From NCBI GenBank assembly GCA_023955335.1, contig JAGSGF010000024.1, positions 1 to 43,656 of the forward strand: a DNA stretch of 43,656 bases, written 5' to 3'. The notes under the pieces are model-generated. The model was not told the DNA's origin, made no database searches, and saw only the letters and a list, made by a program, of their open reading frames with translations. The DNA is from Yoonia sp. (GTDB lineage Bacteria; Pseudomonadota; Alphaproteobacteria; Rhodobacterales; Rhodobacteraceae). The position numbers were made by a program, and so were the translations under genes. Shown here one piece after another: positions 26,354 through 34,892 of the stretch. Positions within the stretch are counted from its first letter, which is position 1; each line of letters begins with the position of its first letter.

Positions 26354-26420
26354 AAATCTGGCTTTCTTAACGGCGAGAGGTCGGAGCCTCCGGCGGACAT
26401 ATTTAGGCTCGGAAAAAGCG

Positions 26421-27413
26421 TCATGACATCTGCCTCATGCGGGCGAAAACGTCGACGCCAATCTGCGCATAAATATCGATCAAGTCCAACAGAACCCAAT
26501 TTTCGCGTATTTTGCCGTTTTCAATGCGCCAGAAATCAAGGCTACGCATGGCGATACGCTGCCCTGCAGGTGCAATCCCGAGCCAGCCATCATGAGTGAT
26601 GGTCTGCATCATATCTGGCCAGCCCGTTACACCGACGTAGTTCCCGTCACCAAAGAAGTGGAACCTCAGATCGTCATCCGCCTGTCCGCGATCCGGCATC
26701 GCATTCAGAAAGGGGATCTGATGGTGCTTTCGAAATCCATCGATGCCACGCGCGGTGCCGATCCCTGCCGGACCGTACCAGTTCATCTTGTCAGACCAAA
26801 AATGTGGCAGCTCCATCGCCTCGACTGGCTCAACAGGATGCCGGGTCAACGCCGTGAGCATATCGACCACAAGGTTCTTTGATGCGGCCGACATTTCTGC
26901 GTTATAAGTGCCGGCTTGAATGCCATCGCCAGTCGCGGGACCAAACACGCAAAACTCGCGGCCCAGGCTTGGGGTCATCGGCCAAACGCCGGCCTGCATC
27001 ATCAGTTCGGGAATGTCCCAGATCGCTTGGATTTCGACGATCTTGCCATCCTTGATCCGGTAATATTCGTGGAACCGCATATGCGCCAAACGCTGCGTTG
27101 GCGGAATATCCAAGAACGGCGCGGTAAACGTACCAACATAATGACCACCACAGCCGACCCAACCGGACCCATGATCATCTGCCCCGGCCATAACAAGCCA
27201 ATCGCGGCGTTCAACATCAGGCATAGCCGCAACCAAAGGCGCATAGACGGTATCGAAATAATCCGCCCCCGCGATGTCACCAAACGGCGCGCACATATGC
27301 ACGACCGCGGCGTCGGCCAGCACGTCAGCCAGCGCCACCTGCACACCCACGCCGTCATACATCGCCGCCCGCAAAGCTGCGATCAGGGCGCGGTGGGCGG
27401 CGTGATCGGTCAT
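26421..27413 (-). CDS. Tandem SnoaL/NTF2-like protein (copy B)
   Basis: A 330-residue protein built of two NTF2/SnoaL-like domains of about 165 residues. The first ends with [27 protein letters not shown], the second with [25 protein letters not shown]. The two halves therefore repeat the same strand-helix ending (DGKI...D...QAG versus NGKI...D...QIG). Domain 2 shares the GxxxxGxRIxxRxxDFW segment with the single-domain copy A. It may be an enzyme of the ester cyclase, isomerase or dehydratase type; function unknown. AAGGAT precedes the ATG, which overlaps the stop of the HisD-family gene (ATGA). Confidence 0.78.
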   Translation of the reverse strand: MTDHAAHRALIAALRAAMYDGVGVQVALADVLADAAVVHMCAPFGDIAGADYFDTVYAPLVAAMPDVERRDWLVMAGADDHGSGWVGCGGHYVGTFTAPFLDIPPTQRLAHMRFHEYYRIKDGKIVEIQAIWDIPELMMQAGVWPMTPSLGREFCVFGPATGDGIQAGTYNAEMSAASKNLVVDMLTALTRHPVEPVEAMELPHFWSDKMNWYGPAGIGTARGIDGFRKHHQIPFLNAMPDRGQADDDLRFHFFGDGNYVGVTGWPDMMQTITHDGWLGIAPAGQRIAMRSLDFWRIENGKIRENWVLLDLIDIYAQIGVDVFARMRQMS

Positions 27414-28741
27414 GCAAGATCATCCTTGTGCGGGGCTGGACCGCCATAGGGTACATTGATCCCGCCATAACGGCGAACGCGCACATTACACTGCTCGGCA
27501 TGGCCAACGAATCCTTCAAGCAAGCACAGACGGGACCCATAAGCCCCGATTTCAGCCGCAGCTTCATCCGTCGTAATTCTTTGATAACTATGCGTTTTCA
27601 GATACTTACCAACCCATAGACCACCCGTATACCTGCCAGCCTTTTTCGTAGGCAGCGTATGGTTCGTGCCGATGACTTTGTCGCCGTTGGCCACATTCGT
27701 GCGCGGCCCAAGGAACAGCGCACCGTAACACGTCATATGTTCGAGGAACCAATCGTCACGGTCAGTCATGACTTGGACGTGCTCGGACGCGATGTCATCG
27801 GCGACCGCAAGCATCTCTTCATATGTGTCACACACAATAACCTCGCCGTAGTCCGCCCAAGACACACCAGCCGTGTCGGCAGTGGGCAAAATCGTGAGCA
27901 GGCGGTCAATCTCGACCATCGTATCGCGGGCCAGCTTTTCGGAATTGGTGACCAAAATTGCGGGGGAATTATAGCCATGCTCGGCCTGCCCCAGCAGATC
28001 AGTCGCGCATAATTCCGCATCTGCAGCGGTTTCATCGGCGATAACCATCGTTTCAGTTGGACCTGCGAACAGATCAATACCAACGCGGCCAAACAACTGG
28101 CGCTTTGCCTCGGCGACAAACGCATTTCCGGGGCCGACGAGCATATGCACAGGGTCAATCGTCTGAGTACCAATCGCCATTGCGCCGATTGCCTGAATGC
28201 CGCCCAAAACGTAAATCTCGTGGGCACCACCCAGATGCATGGCCGCAATTACGGCCGGGTTCGGCTCGCCGTTAAACGGCGGCGTGCAGGCGATGATGCG
28301 GGGCACTTTGGCCACAGAAGCGGTCGCGACAGACATATGAGCGCTGGCGACCATCGGGAATTTGCCCGCAGGCACATAGCAGCCGACAGACTGCACGGGG
28401 ATGTTCTTATGGCCCAAGATCACGCCCGGCATCGGTTCGACCTCGATATCGCGCATGCTGTCACGCTGGGCTTGGGCGAAATTGCGCACCTGTTGTTGGG
28501 CGAACTTCAGATCCGACATGTCGCGGTCCGGCACACGGGCCATCAAAGCCGCGATCTCGGGCAGCGTAAGGCGGTAAGACGACGGTGAATAGTTGTCAAA
28601 CTTTTCAGACATCTCGCGCACAGCCACATCGCCGCGGTCGTCGATATCCTTTAATCCATCCTCTACAATCGCACGGACCTTCGTGTCATCATCAGCGCGA
28701 TCAGCAGCAGAGCGGGCAGTTTTTAGGTGGCGAACAGTCAT
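27410..28741 (-). CDS. Histidinol-dehydrogenase-family dehydrogenase (HpsN / sulfopropanediol 3-dehydrogenase-like)
   Basis: A 443-residue zinc- and NAD-dependent enzyme of the HisD family, which oxidises a primary alcohol through the aldehyde to a carboxylate with two NAD. The expected zinc ligands are present: Gln252 and His255 (GQAEHG), Asp354 ([10 protein letters not shown]) and His414 (GHAEQ). So is the catalytic Glu320-His321 pair (SEHVQV). After GTNHTLPT the sequence continues [15 protein letters not shown] rather than as in biosynthetic HisD. I associate that form with the catabolic HpsN branch acting on 2,3-dihydroxypropanesulfonate. No other his gene is nearby. AAAGGAT precedes the ATG. 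It is coupled to copy B of the NTF2 proteins. The actual substrate is inferred only as a small compound with a terminal CH2OH. Confidence 0.83.
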   Translation of the reverse strand: MTVRHLKTARSAADRADDDTKVRAIVEDGLKDIDDRGDVAVREMSEKFDNYSPSSYRLTLPEIAALMARVPDRDMSDLKFAQQQVRNFAQAQRDSMRDIEVEPMPGVILGHKNIPVQSVGCYVPAGKFPMVASAHMSVATASVAKVPRIIACTPPFNGEPNPAVIAAMHLGGAHEIYVLGGIQAIGAMAIGTQTIDPVHMLVGPGNAFVAEAKRQLFGRVGIDLFAGPTETMVIADETAADAELCATDLLGQAEHGYNSPAILVTNSEKLARDTMVEIDRLLTILPTADTAGVSWADYGEVIVCDTYEEMLAVADDIASEHVQVMTDRDDWFLEHMTCYGALFLGPRTNVANGDKVIGTNHTLPTKKAGRYTGGLWVGKYLKTHSYQRITTDEAAAEIGAYGSRLCLLEGFVGHAEQCNVRVRRYGGINVPYGGPAPHKDDLA

Positions 28742-28770
28742 GCGCGATCCTTTTACGAGACAAAATAAAA

Positions 28771-29298
28771 TTACGGGGTGGGCGGAGTTCTGGTTCCATC
28801 GTCAAACGCTTCCCAGCCCTCGCCGTGAAAGCAATCAACACCCAGTTGGGCCATCACATGCGGGAAATCGACCATGACGTAGTTGTCCGTGATGCGACCG
28901 CCCTCGACCTTCCAGAAATCCATATAGCGGATCTCAATGCGCCTACCTGTCGGAGCAATGCCCATAAATGTGCCGCCGTGGGTCGCCTTTTGGTGGCCAA
29001 AGGCAGCTGCCCATTCGCCCATGTACACACGGGCCTCATCGACGCAGACCTTGTCATGGAACGCGGCCTGAAACGGCTTTTGCCAATTATCCTGAAACTG
29101 CTGCAATCCGGTTTTAGACCCGCATCCAGTGTTGCCCATCCAGCGAAACGATTGGGCAAAGAATTCGCCAATGTCGCCAATGCGGTGGTCATTCAGGCCA
29201 TCCACCATGCCTTCAATAACGGCACGGGTCTCATTGGTTTTGGACATATCTGTGCCGCGGGTCAGGACCGCTTGTTCAGGACGTGCGCCAGCCATCAT
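28771..29298 (-). CDS. Single-domain SnoaL/NTF2-like ester cyclase family protein (copy A)
   Basis: A 175-residue NTF2-fold protein related to the SnoaL/ester-cyclase family. A C-terminal segment with [18 protein letters not shown] and [16 protein letters not shown] aligns with the second domain of copies B and D. The single-domain form may be the ancestral unit of the tandem proteins (inference). Its ATG at 29298 overlaps the TAA of the ABC ATPase (TAATG), which suggests translational coupling; a later ATG at 29247 (MSKTNE) lacks a ribosome-binding site. It is separated from the HisD-family gene by 29 bases. Reaction unknown. Confidence 0.8.
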   Translation of the reverse strand: MMAGARPEQAVLTRGTDMSKTNETRAVIEGMVDGLNDHRIGDIGEFFAQSFRWMGNTGCGSKTGLQQFQDNWQKPFQAAFHDKVCVDEARVYMGEWAAAFGHQKATHGGTFMGIAPTGRRIEIRYMDFWKVEGGRITDNYVMVDFPHVMAQLGVDCFHGEGWEAFDDGTRTPPTP

Positions 29299-30341
29299 TA
29301 CATCCGTTCGCCGCTGGTGCGATCAAACAGGTGGCAAATGCCAGCGCTGATCGCGGCGGCCACCGGTTCGCCAATCTTGATGCGGTAATCCTTACCGGAC
29401 TTAATCGACACAATCGTGCCGCCCGCGCGCAGTGTAACCATCGTCGCTTCGCCCAGTAATTCAAGCGAATAGACCGCCGAGTTGGCCTGCGCAGCAGTAT
29501 CGGAGACCTGAGCATCCTCGGCGCGAAAGCCAAGGGTGACGGGACCCGATACATCCGTGCGCAGACCTGAAATGCTGATTTTGTCGGCGGTAAACGTGCC
29601 GTCTTGCAGATCACCATCAATCAGGTTCATCGCGGGGCTCCCGATAAAGCCCGCAACAAATGTATTGGCGGGCATGTCGTAAATCTCGGTGGGGGTGCCA
29701 ACCTGCTGGACCATACCCTTGTTCATAACAACAACTCGGTCAGCCAGCGTCATCGCCTCGATCTGATCATGGGTCACGTAAATGGTCGTGGTTTTCAATT
29801 CATGGGACAGGTTTTTGATTTGGGCGCGGGTGCTGACGCGCAGCTTGGCATCCAAATTCGACAGCGGCTCGTCCATCAAAAACACGTTGGGTTCGCGGAC
29901 AACGGCACGGGCCAACGCAACACGCTGCCGCTGACCGCCGGATAATTCAGCTGGCTTGCGGTGCAGAAAATCATCCAGCTCAACCATGGCAGAGGCACGC
30001 TTTACAAGCACATCATGGTCGCCCGCAACCTTACGGACCTTTAGCGGAAAGCGGATGTTTTCGTAGACGTTCATATTGGGGTAAAGCGCATATGACTGGA
30101 ACACCATCGCGACATCACGATCCTTGGGGTCCAGATCATTGATACGCTTACCATCGACGATAATATCGCCACCTGATGCGTCCTCCAGACCCGCGATCAT
30201 ACGCATCGTCGTGGTCTTGCCGCACCCCGATGGGCCGAGCAGCACAAGAAACTCTTGATCCGCAATCGTAAGGTTAAAATCATGCACACCAACAAAATCA
30301 CCCCAGCGCTTGCTGACATTGCGCAGTTGAATTTCGGCCAT
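29298..30341 (-). CDS. Carbohydrate-type ABC transporter ATP-binding protein (UgpC/MalK family)
   Basis: A 347-residue ABC ATPase of the MalK/UgpC type. Seen: Walker A GPSGCGKTT (36-44), Q-loop VFQSYALYPN, signature LSGGQRQRVALARA, Walker B VFLMDEPLSNLD and switch His YVTHDQIEA. A C-terminal TOBE-like regulatory region follows (from about 235). It should energise import by the permeases encoded on the other side of the divergent promoter. The start at 30341 is fixed by AGGAGGG five bases upstream; in-frame ATGs further up would enter the operator. It is the first gene of the leftward unit, so ATPase production is tied to the catabolic enzymes while the other transporter parts read rightward. 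Confidence 0.93.
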   Translation of the reverse strand: MAEIQLRNVSKRWGDFVGVHDFNLTIADQEFLVLLGPSGCGKTTTMRMIAGLEDASGGDIIVDGKRINDLDPKDRDVAMVFQSYALYPNMNVYENIRFPLKVRKVAGDHDVLVKRASAMVELDDFLHRKPAELSGGQRQRVALARAVVREPNVFLMDEPLSNLDAKLRVSTRAQIKNLSHELKTTTIYVTHDQIEAMTLADRVVVMNKGMVQQVGTPTEIYDMPANTFVAGFIGSPAMNLIDGDLQDGTFTADKISISGLRTDVSGPVTLGFRAEDAQVSDTAAQANSAVYSLELLGEATMVTLRAGGTIVSIKSGKDYRIKIGEPVAAAISAGICHLFDRTSGERM

Positions 30342-30346
30342 TGGTG

Positions 30347-30353
30347 CCCTCCT
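30347..30353 (-). promoter_or_regulatory. Strong Shine-Dalgarno site of the ABC ATPase gene
   Basis: On the minus strand this reads AGGAGGG, five bases before the ATG at 30341. It settles the start against the longer frame that would begin at 30401. Confidence 0.75.
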
Positions 30354-30366
30354 GAAATCAGACATA

Positions 30367-30382
30367 TTGCATAGGTTTGCAA
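30367..30382. promoter_or_regulatory. Candidate LacI-family operator 1
   Basis: TTGCATAGGTTTGCAA is an inverted repeat with 5-bp perfect arms (TTGCA/TGCAA). It differs at one base from the reverse complement of the second site at 30491. The form, 16 bp with arms rich in GCAAA and a central CG-like step, resembles PurR/CcpA-type LacI operators. It lies 26 bases upstream of the ABC ATPase ATG, inside the presumed 5' untranslated region or promoter of the leftward operon. Binding by the LacI protein encoded at 24567-25589 is inferred. Confidence 0.6.
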
Positions 30383-30461
30383 AACACTGCCGCGATTCCA
30401 CAAATCAAGCAATATCTCAATTTATAAACGCATAAAATATCGTATGGCGTCAGAATATGTC

Positions 30462-30491
30462 TTGCGCTTTTGGGGCGTTCTTTCGTTAAAT
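30462..30491 (+). promoter_or_regulatory. Possible promoter of the solute-binding-protein operon
   Basis: TTGCGC (30462-30467) and TTAAAT (30486-30491) are 18 bases apart and point to the binding-protein gene. The match to the sigma-70 consensus is only moderate. The -10-like hexamer touches the second palindrome, which would place a bound repressor on the start site. Confidence 0.3.
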
Positions 30492-30506
30492 TGCAAACGT
30501 ATGCAA
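30491..30506. promoter_or_regulatory. Candidate LacI-family operator 2
   Basis: TTGCAAACGTATGCAA is an inverted repeat matching its own reverse complement at 14 of 16 positions, with a central ACGT. Its reverse complement matches operator 1 at 15 of 16 positions. It lies 88 bases upstream of the solute-binding-protein ATG. The two sites are 124 bases apart centre to centre, which would allow repression of both divergent promoters or looping (inference). Confidence 0.65.
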
Positions 30507-30594
30507 GGGCGCTCGTGATTCGGGTTGTCTCGATCACGCTTACGGAACACGATCCCGCAAAGGCGGGGCGCTTTTGACAACGGAGAGTGAACTT

Positions 30595-31842
30595 ATGAAC
30601 GTATTTAAGATTGCCACACTGGGGACAGCGACTGCAGTTCTCATGGGCACCACAGCAATGGCCGACAGCCACGCATGTGCCATTACAGATGGCCGTGTGA
30701 ACATCGTGGGCAACGAATTCCCGGCGATCCAATCGGTTGCCGCAGCGGCCATCGCCTGCGCAAGCGGCGTCGACGCGGAGGCGAACCTGACCGCCGACCA
30801 CCAGAAAATCAACCTCGCAGGCATGTCCGGCGATCCAGCTGAATACACATCCGCCGTCGTCGCCAACTCGTCCATCGTCGCCCTGATCAACGAAGACGTG
30901 ATCCGTCCGCTTGACGATCTGGTCGCCATGTTCGGCGCAGACATCCCTGCCCGCCAGCTGATCACAGTTGATGGCAACGTCATGGCCGTCGCCTTTATGG
31001 CAAACGCACAGCACCTTGTGTACCGGAGTGACGTGCTTGAGGAAATCGGCATGGACGTGCCAACATCGTATGAAGGTGTTCTTGACGCTGCCCAAGCAAT
31101 CCGTGCCGCAGGCATCATGCAAAACCCAGTGGGCGGCGCATATGCAGCGGGATGGAACCTCGCAGAAGAATTCGTGAACATGTACCTTGGTGCTGGTGGA
31201 GAATTCTTTGAAGCAGGCACAGCAAACGTGTCCATCAACAACGAAGACGGCATAGAAGCACTGGAAATGATGAAGGCACTGACGGCCTATATGAACCCAG
31301 ATTATCTGACACACGACAGCAACGCGACAAGCGCTGAATGGGAAGCAGGCAACGTTGCCCTGATGAACATGTGGGGCAGCCGGACAGGCGTTTTGATGGA
31401 TGACGAAGGCGCTGAAATGGACGTCTATTCCAACACAGTCGCAGGTGGTCCATTGACGGTTGGCGACAGCGGCAATGCAGCGTCCACGCTTTGGTGGGAC
31501 GGTTGGACCGTAGCGAAAAACATCTCTGATGTAGACGCAGCGGCAACATTCCAAGCCCTAGCATACGCCACATCGCCTGCACTGCTGAACGAAGAAACAA
31601 TGTCTCAGGCCGTATGGCTGATGGACGGCTTTGAGGCGCAACCAGTGAATAAAGGCGTTTTGGCAACTGTTGCTGCGGGCGCGAGCCCTTATCCAATGTT
31701 GCCATTCATGGGTCTGCTGCACACCGCCGCTGGCGATAACATCGCTGACTTCCTGCAGGGCAACGAGTCCGCGCAGCAAGCACTGATGGACATTGAAGCA
31801 GCCTACACCGCTGCCGCGACCGAGCAGGGCTTCTTGCAGTAA
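30595..31842 (+). CDS. ABC transporter extracellular solute-binding protein (sugar type)
   Basis: A 415-residue periplasmic binding protein of the sugar (family 1) type. It has a signal peptide (about residues 1-23, ending TAMA before DS), then the mature protein with an early INLAGMSGDPAEYTSAV segment. The hinge/ligand region is EDGIEALEMMKALTAYM, followed by GNVALMNMWGSRTG and LWWDGWTVAKN. Aromatic residues near WWDGW could stack against a polyol or sugar ring. The start at 30595 follows GGAGAG; the frame's earlier ATG is not preceded by one. It heads the rightward half of the cluster and is followed by a stem-loop before the first permease gene, usual for binding proteins needed in excess. 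Ligand unknown. Confidence 0.88.
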   Translation: MNVFKIATLGTATAVLMGTTAMADSHACAITDGRVNIVGNEFPAIQSVAAAAIACASGVDAEANLTADHQKINLAGMSGDPAEYTSAVVANSSIVALINEDVIRPLDDLVAMFGADIPARQLITVDGNVMAVAFMANAQHLVYRSDVLEEIGMDVPTSYEGVLDAAQAIRAAGIMQNPVGGAYAAGWNLAEEFVNMYLGAGGEFFEAGTANVSINNEDGIEALEMMKALTAYMNPDYLTHDSNATSAEWEAGNVALMNMWGSRTGVLMDDEGAEMDVYSNTVAGGPLTVGDSGNAASTLWWDGWTVAKNISDVDAAATFQALAYATSPALLNEETMSQAVWLMDGFEAQPVNKGVLATVAAGASPYPMLPFMGLLHTAAGDNIADFLQGNESAQQALMDIEAAYTAAATEQGFLQ

Positions 31843-31851
31843 GAGAGTTAC

Positions 31852-31881
31852 GCGTTCGGGCTGGCCCGCTGGCCCGAACGC
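31852..31881 (+). other. Intercistronic stem-loop between binding protein and permease genes
   Basis: Perfect 10-bp arms, GCGTTCGGGC (31852-31861) and GCCCGAACGC (31872-31881), enclose a 10-base loop. No T-tract follows, so it is more likely an mRNA-stabilising or partial-termination element than a full terminator. It begins nine bases after the binding-protein stop and precedes the permease start by 42 bases. Such structures commonly keep binding protein in excess over membrane subunits. Confidence 0.75.
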
Positions 31882-31923
31882 ACCCTACCCCGCCCTTGGC
31901 CCCAACAACGTCAGAGACATATC

Positions 31924-32949
31924 ATGAAACATTCAACCTTCTTCTGGTTTGTCCTGCCTTCGGCCTTTCTTATGCTTTTGTTTATCGCACTGCCTGTGGT
32001 GTCTGTGGTCACCCAGTCGCTGTATACGTCCCACGAACAGGTGCTCGTGACGGTTGAAAACTGTGGGCCGTTCGGCTGTACGCCCGTCACCTCCATTGAC
32101 CAAGACGCAACCCAAGCCCTGCAAGCCGAAAAACCGCTTGGGAAATGGGCAGGTCTGGACATCTACAAAGACCGCAACCACCTCGCATTTGCCGAAGTCG
32201 CCTCCGCATGGGTGAATGCTGATGGGCTTCCTGATTTCGGCAAAACCCTGATGAACCTGCCGTTTTACAAGGCGATGGCGTTCACGCTGACTTACACCTT
32301 TGTCGTGACGCCGCTGACAATCATCCTTGGGTTCTTTATCGCGGTCGCAGTCAATTCCGTGGCCAAGGCGCTTAAGGGGCCAACGATATTTCTGACGCTC
32401 TTGCCGTTCATCGTGACGCCACTGGTGGGATCGTTGATCCTGTTCTGGATGGTCGATGCGCGCGGCATCTTGGGCGCGGGGCTGCAATGGCTGACGAACA
32501 ATCCGGACTTGTCTGTCAAGGCGTCGACCCCGTTGATGTGGATCATGTTGATGGTCTACGGCATCTGGCACGCGGCCCCATTTGCATTTGTGGTCTTCTA
32601 CGCGGGGCTGCAAACGGTCAACACCGATAGCCTGGAGGCCGCGATGATCGACGGGGCAAACCGGTGGGAACGCATCCGGTATGTGGTGATCCCGCACCTG
32701 TTCCCGCTTGTGACCTTCGTGGCGCTGATCCAGTTGATGGACAACTTTCGGGTGTTCGAACCGATCGTATCGTTCAGCGCACAGGCGCACGCAACATCCC
32801 TATCCTACGCGATCTTTAACGATCTGGGCGGGGAAACACGGCTGCTGTCATCTGCGGCAGCCACGTCCGTGCTGACGATCATCGGCATCGCAATCCTTTT
32901 GTCGCCAGTGCTGATCCGCACCTACCGCGACTTTTCCAAACCAAGCTAA
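31924..32949 (+). CDS. Carbohydrate ABC transporter permease (MalF/UgpA-like)
   Basis: A 341-residue inner-membrane permease. The first membrane helix (about 9-31) is followed by an unusually long periplasmic stretch (about 35-110) containing CGPFGC, then about five more helices. The cytoplasmic EAA loop that contacts the ATPase reads EAAMIDGANRWERIRYVVIP. The sequence matches the MalF/UgpA-type subunit of a sugar transporter. It comes after a stem-loop following the binding-protein gene and 12 bases before the second permease. The large extracytoplasmic loop resembles the MalF P2 insertion in position, but is much shorter and not obviously homologous. Confidence 0.9.
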   Translation: MKHSTFFWFVLPSAFLMLLFIALPVVSVVTQSLYTSHEQVLVTVENCGPFGCTPVTSIDQDATQALQAEKPLGKWAGLDIYKDRNHLAFAEVASAWVNADGLPDFGKTLMNLPFYKAMAFTLTYTFVVTPLTIILGFFIAVAVNSVAKALKGPTIFLTLLPFIVTPLVGSLILFWMVDARGILGAGLQWLTNNPDLSVKASTPLMWIMLMVYGIWHAAPFAFVVFYAGLQTVNTDSLEAAMIDGANRWERIRYVVIPHLFPLVTFVALIQLMDNFRVFEPIVSFSAQAHATSLSYAIFNDLGGETRLLSSAAATSVLTIIGIAILLSPVLIRTYRDFSKPS

Positions 32950-32961
32950 GGGGCGACACAC

Positions 32962-33843
32962 ATGGCCAATAAAGCCACAGCGCAACCGCTCTCGGTCAAA
33001 TTTCTTGCCACGTCATTCCTGATGTTCTGGCTGGTGCTGGCTGCCTTCCCATTTGTCTGGACCCTTTGGGGATCGTTCAAAGTTGAAGGCGATTTCTTTT
33101 CCAAAGCGGATTGGGCCAACGCGCTTTTTGGCGGACTGACGCAAAAAGAAACAGGCGGTAGTTTTACAGGCGACGGGTACTATGGGGCATTCGTCGAAGA
33201 AGAATTTTGGCGCGCGTCGCTCAATTCCTTCATCGTGTGTTTCAGCGTCGTGACGATCTCGCTGACTTGCGGAACCTTGGGCGGTTATGCCCTTTCCCGG
33301 TCCACGCACCGCTATGCGTTCTGGTTCTTGTTGTTTGCACTGATCTTTCGGGCCATGCCGCCAATCACGCTTGTGTCGGGCTACTTGTTGCCGTTCTTTG
33401 AATGGAACCTTTGGGGGCGGCTATCTACCACGATCATCGTGCTTGTGGCGATCAACCAACCGTTCACGCTGTGGATGCTGCACGCGTTCTTTAAAAACAT
33501 CCCCAAGGATCTGGACGAGTCTGCAATGGTCGATGGCTGCACCCGCTTCCAAGCGTTCCGGCATGTTATTATCCCGGTCATGTGGCCAGGTGTGATCACC
33601 ACCGGACTGTTCAGCTTCTTGCTGGCCTATAACGACTTTGCGGTGACCTCTATGTTGCTGTCCAAAGACAATCAAACGATGGTGCCGAAATTGGCATCCT
33701 TCCTTGGAACCACACAAACCAAAGGGAATGTTATGTTTGCAGTCGCCGCCGTTGTGTCGATCACGGCACCCTTGTTTGTCATGGTAATGGTATTCCAACG
33801 GCAGATCGTATCGGGCCTTACTGCCGGAGCCGTCAAAGGATGA
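32962..33843 (+). CDS. Carbohydrate ABC transporter permease (MalG/UgpE-like)
   Basis: A 293-residue permease with about six membrane segments, of MalG/UgpE type. A 60-residue stretch between the first and second helices carries a Gly-rich segment (GGSFTGDGYYGAF). The EAA loop is ESAMVDGCTRFQAFRHVIIP. It should pair with the upstream permease and the ATPase encoded divergently. GGGGCGAC lies in the short gap before its ATG. Its stop overlaps the start of the fourth NTF2-fold gene (ATGA), which therefore belongs to the transporter transcript. Confidence 0.9.
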   Translation: MANKATAQPLSVKFLATSFLMFWLVLAAFPFVWTLWGSFKVEGDFFSKADWANALFGGLTQKETGGSFTGDGYYGAFVEEEFWRASLNSFIVCFSVVTISLTCGTLGGYALSRSTHRYAFWFLLFALIFRAMPPITLVSGYLLPFFEWNLWGRLSTTIIVLVAINQPFTLWMLHAFFKNIPKDLDESAMVDGCTRFQAFRHVIIPVMWPGVITTGLFSFLLAYNDFAVTSMLLSKDNQTMVPKLASFLGTTQTKGNVMFAVAAVVSITAPLFVMVMVFQRQIVSGLTAGAVKG

Positions 33844-34844
33844 TCGCAGCAGCAAAGCGTCTTGTCCGTGACCACTACGCGGCGATGGAAACGGCTAGCG
33901 CCGGCACCATCGGCGCGGTCCTTTCCGGTAGGACGAGCCCCGACTGGCACTGGCGCGGGATGCACCCGTTTTATGAACAACATGGTGCGGCAGATGTGGC
34001 GTCCGTATTCTGGACACCATTCCTGACCGCGATGTCATCCGTACAAAGGCGCGAAGACATCTTTTTTGCGGGTGAAAACTCGCTGAATAGTGACGACGGG
34101 ATATGGGTCGTGTCTATGGGGCACTTGATGGGACTGCTGGATCAACCGTTCCTCGGCATCCCTGCAACGCGCAAAATCACGATGCTACGCTATGCGGAGT
34201 TCAACCGCGTGCTGGACGGCAAAATCGTGGAAACAGCAATGTTCTGCGATCTGGTCCACCTGATGCACCAAGCTGGGCTGCAGCCCCTGCCCAATCAGAC
34301 GGGCCAACACCTGATCCAACCCGGGCCGCGCACGCATGACGGGCTGCAGTATGACGGGGCCGCTGACGGCAGCGAAACACTTGGGCTGATCGACCGGATG
34401 ATCGGAGACATCGCGGCGAATTCCAACGCCACCGACATCGTCGCCCCGCGAGATGCAACACCGCAAGACGAACTTGCACGCTGTTGGCACGATGACATGA
34501 TCTGGTGGGGACCCGACGGGATCGGGGCGACCTATACAATCGACCGCTACGTCGACCAACACCAGCGGCCATTTCGGACCCAGCTTGAGGACCGTCAGTT
34601 TCACGGACACATCGCACGGCTTGCCGAAGGGAACTATGGCGGCTTTTTCGGCTGGGCCAACCTATCGGTGACACCCACAGGCGGCTACATGGGCCTGCCC
34701 GCAGGGCCGCGCGCGCAAATGCGCGTTGTCGACATTTACCGGCGGGATGGGGACAAGCTGGCGGAAAACTGGGTCTTCATAGACATCCTGTATTTCCTCA
34801 AACAACAGGGCTTAGACGTGCTGGAGCGACTGAACACTGGCTGA
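33840..34844 (+). CDS. Tandem SnoaL/NTF2-like protein (copy D)
   Basis: A 334-residue protein with two NTF2/SnoaL-like domains. The first domain ends RVLDGKIVETAMFCDL..LMHQAGLQP, closely paralleling copy B at the same point. The second contains CWHDDMIWWGPDGIGATYTI (copy [21 protein letters not shown]) and ends LAENWVFIDIL..LKQQG. Copies B and D are thus clear paralogues that lie on opposite sides of the operator region. It is coupled to the permease gene by ATGA and is the last gene before a TraB/GumN gene with its own ribosome-binding site. No catalytic residue assignment is possible without structural comparison. Confidence 0.8.
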   Translation: MIAAAKRLVRDHYAAMETASAGTIGAVLSGRTSPDWHWRGMHPFYEQHGAADVASVFWTPFLTAMSSVQRREDIFFAGENSLNSDDGIWVVSMGHLMGLLDQPFLGIPATRKITMLRYAEFNRVLDGKIVETAMFCDLVHLMHQAGLQPLPNQTGQHLIQPGPRTHDGLQYDGAADGSETLGLIDRMIGDIAANSNATDIVAPRDATPQDELARCWHDDMIWWGPDGIGATYTIDRYVDQHQRPFRTQLEDRQFHGHIARLAEGNYGGFFGWANLSVTPTGGYMGLPAGPRAQMRVVDIYRRDGDKLAENWVFIDILYFLKQQGLDVLERLNTG

Positions 34845-34892
34845 TCTGGTTTTTGCCCAGTATCGTCAGGGCAGACCAATAGGATTTCCAGC

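Noticed and set aside
30358..31554. A 398-residue minus-strand frame opposite the solute-binding protein.
   Set aside because: Cysteine- and histidine-rich composition typical of an antisense shadow; it also covers the operator region.
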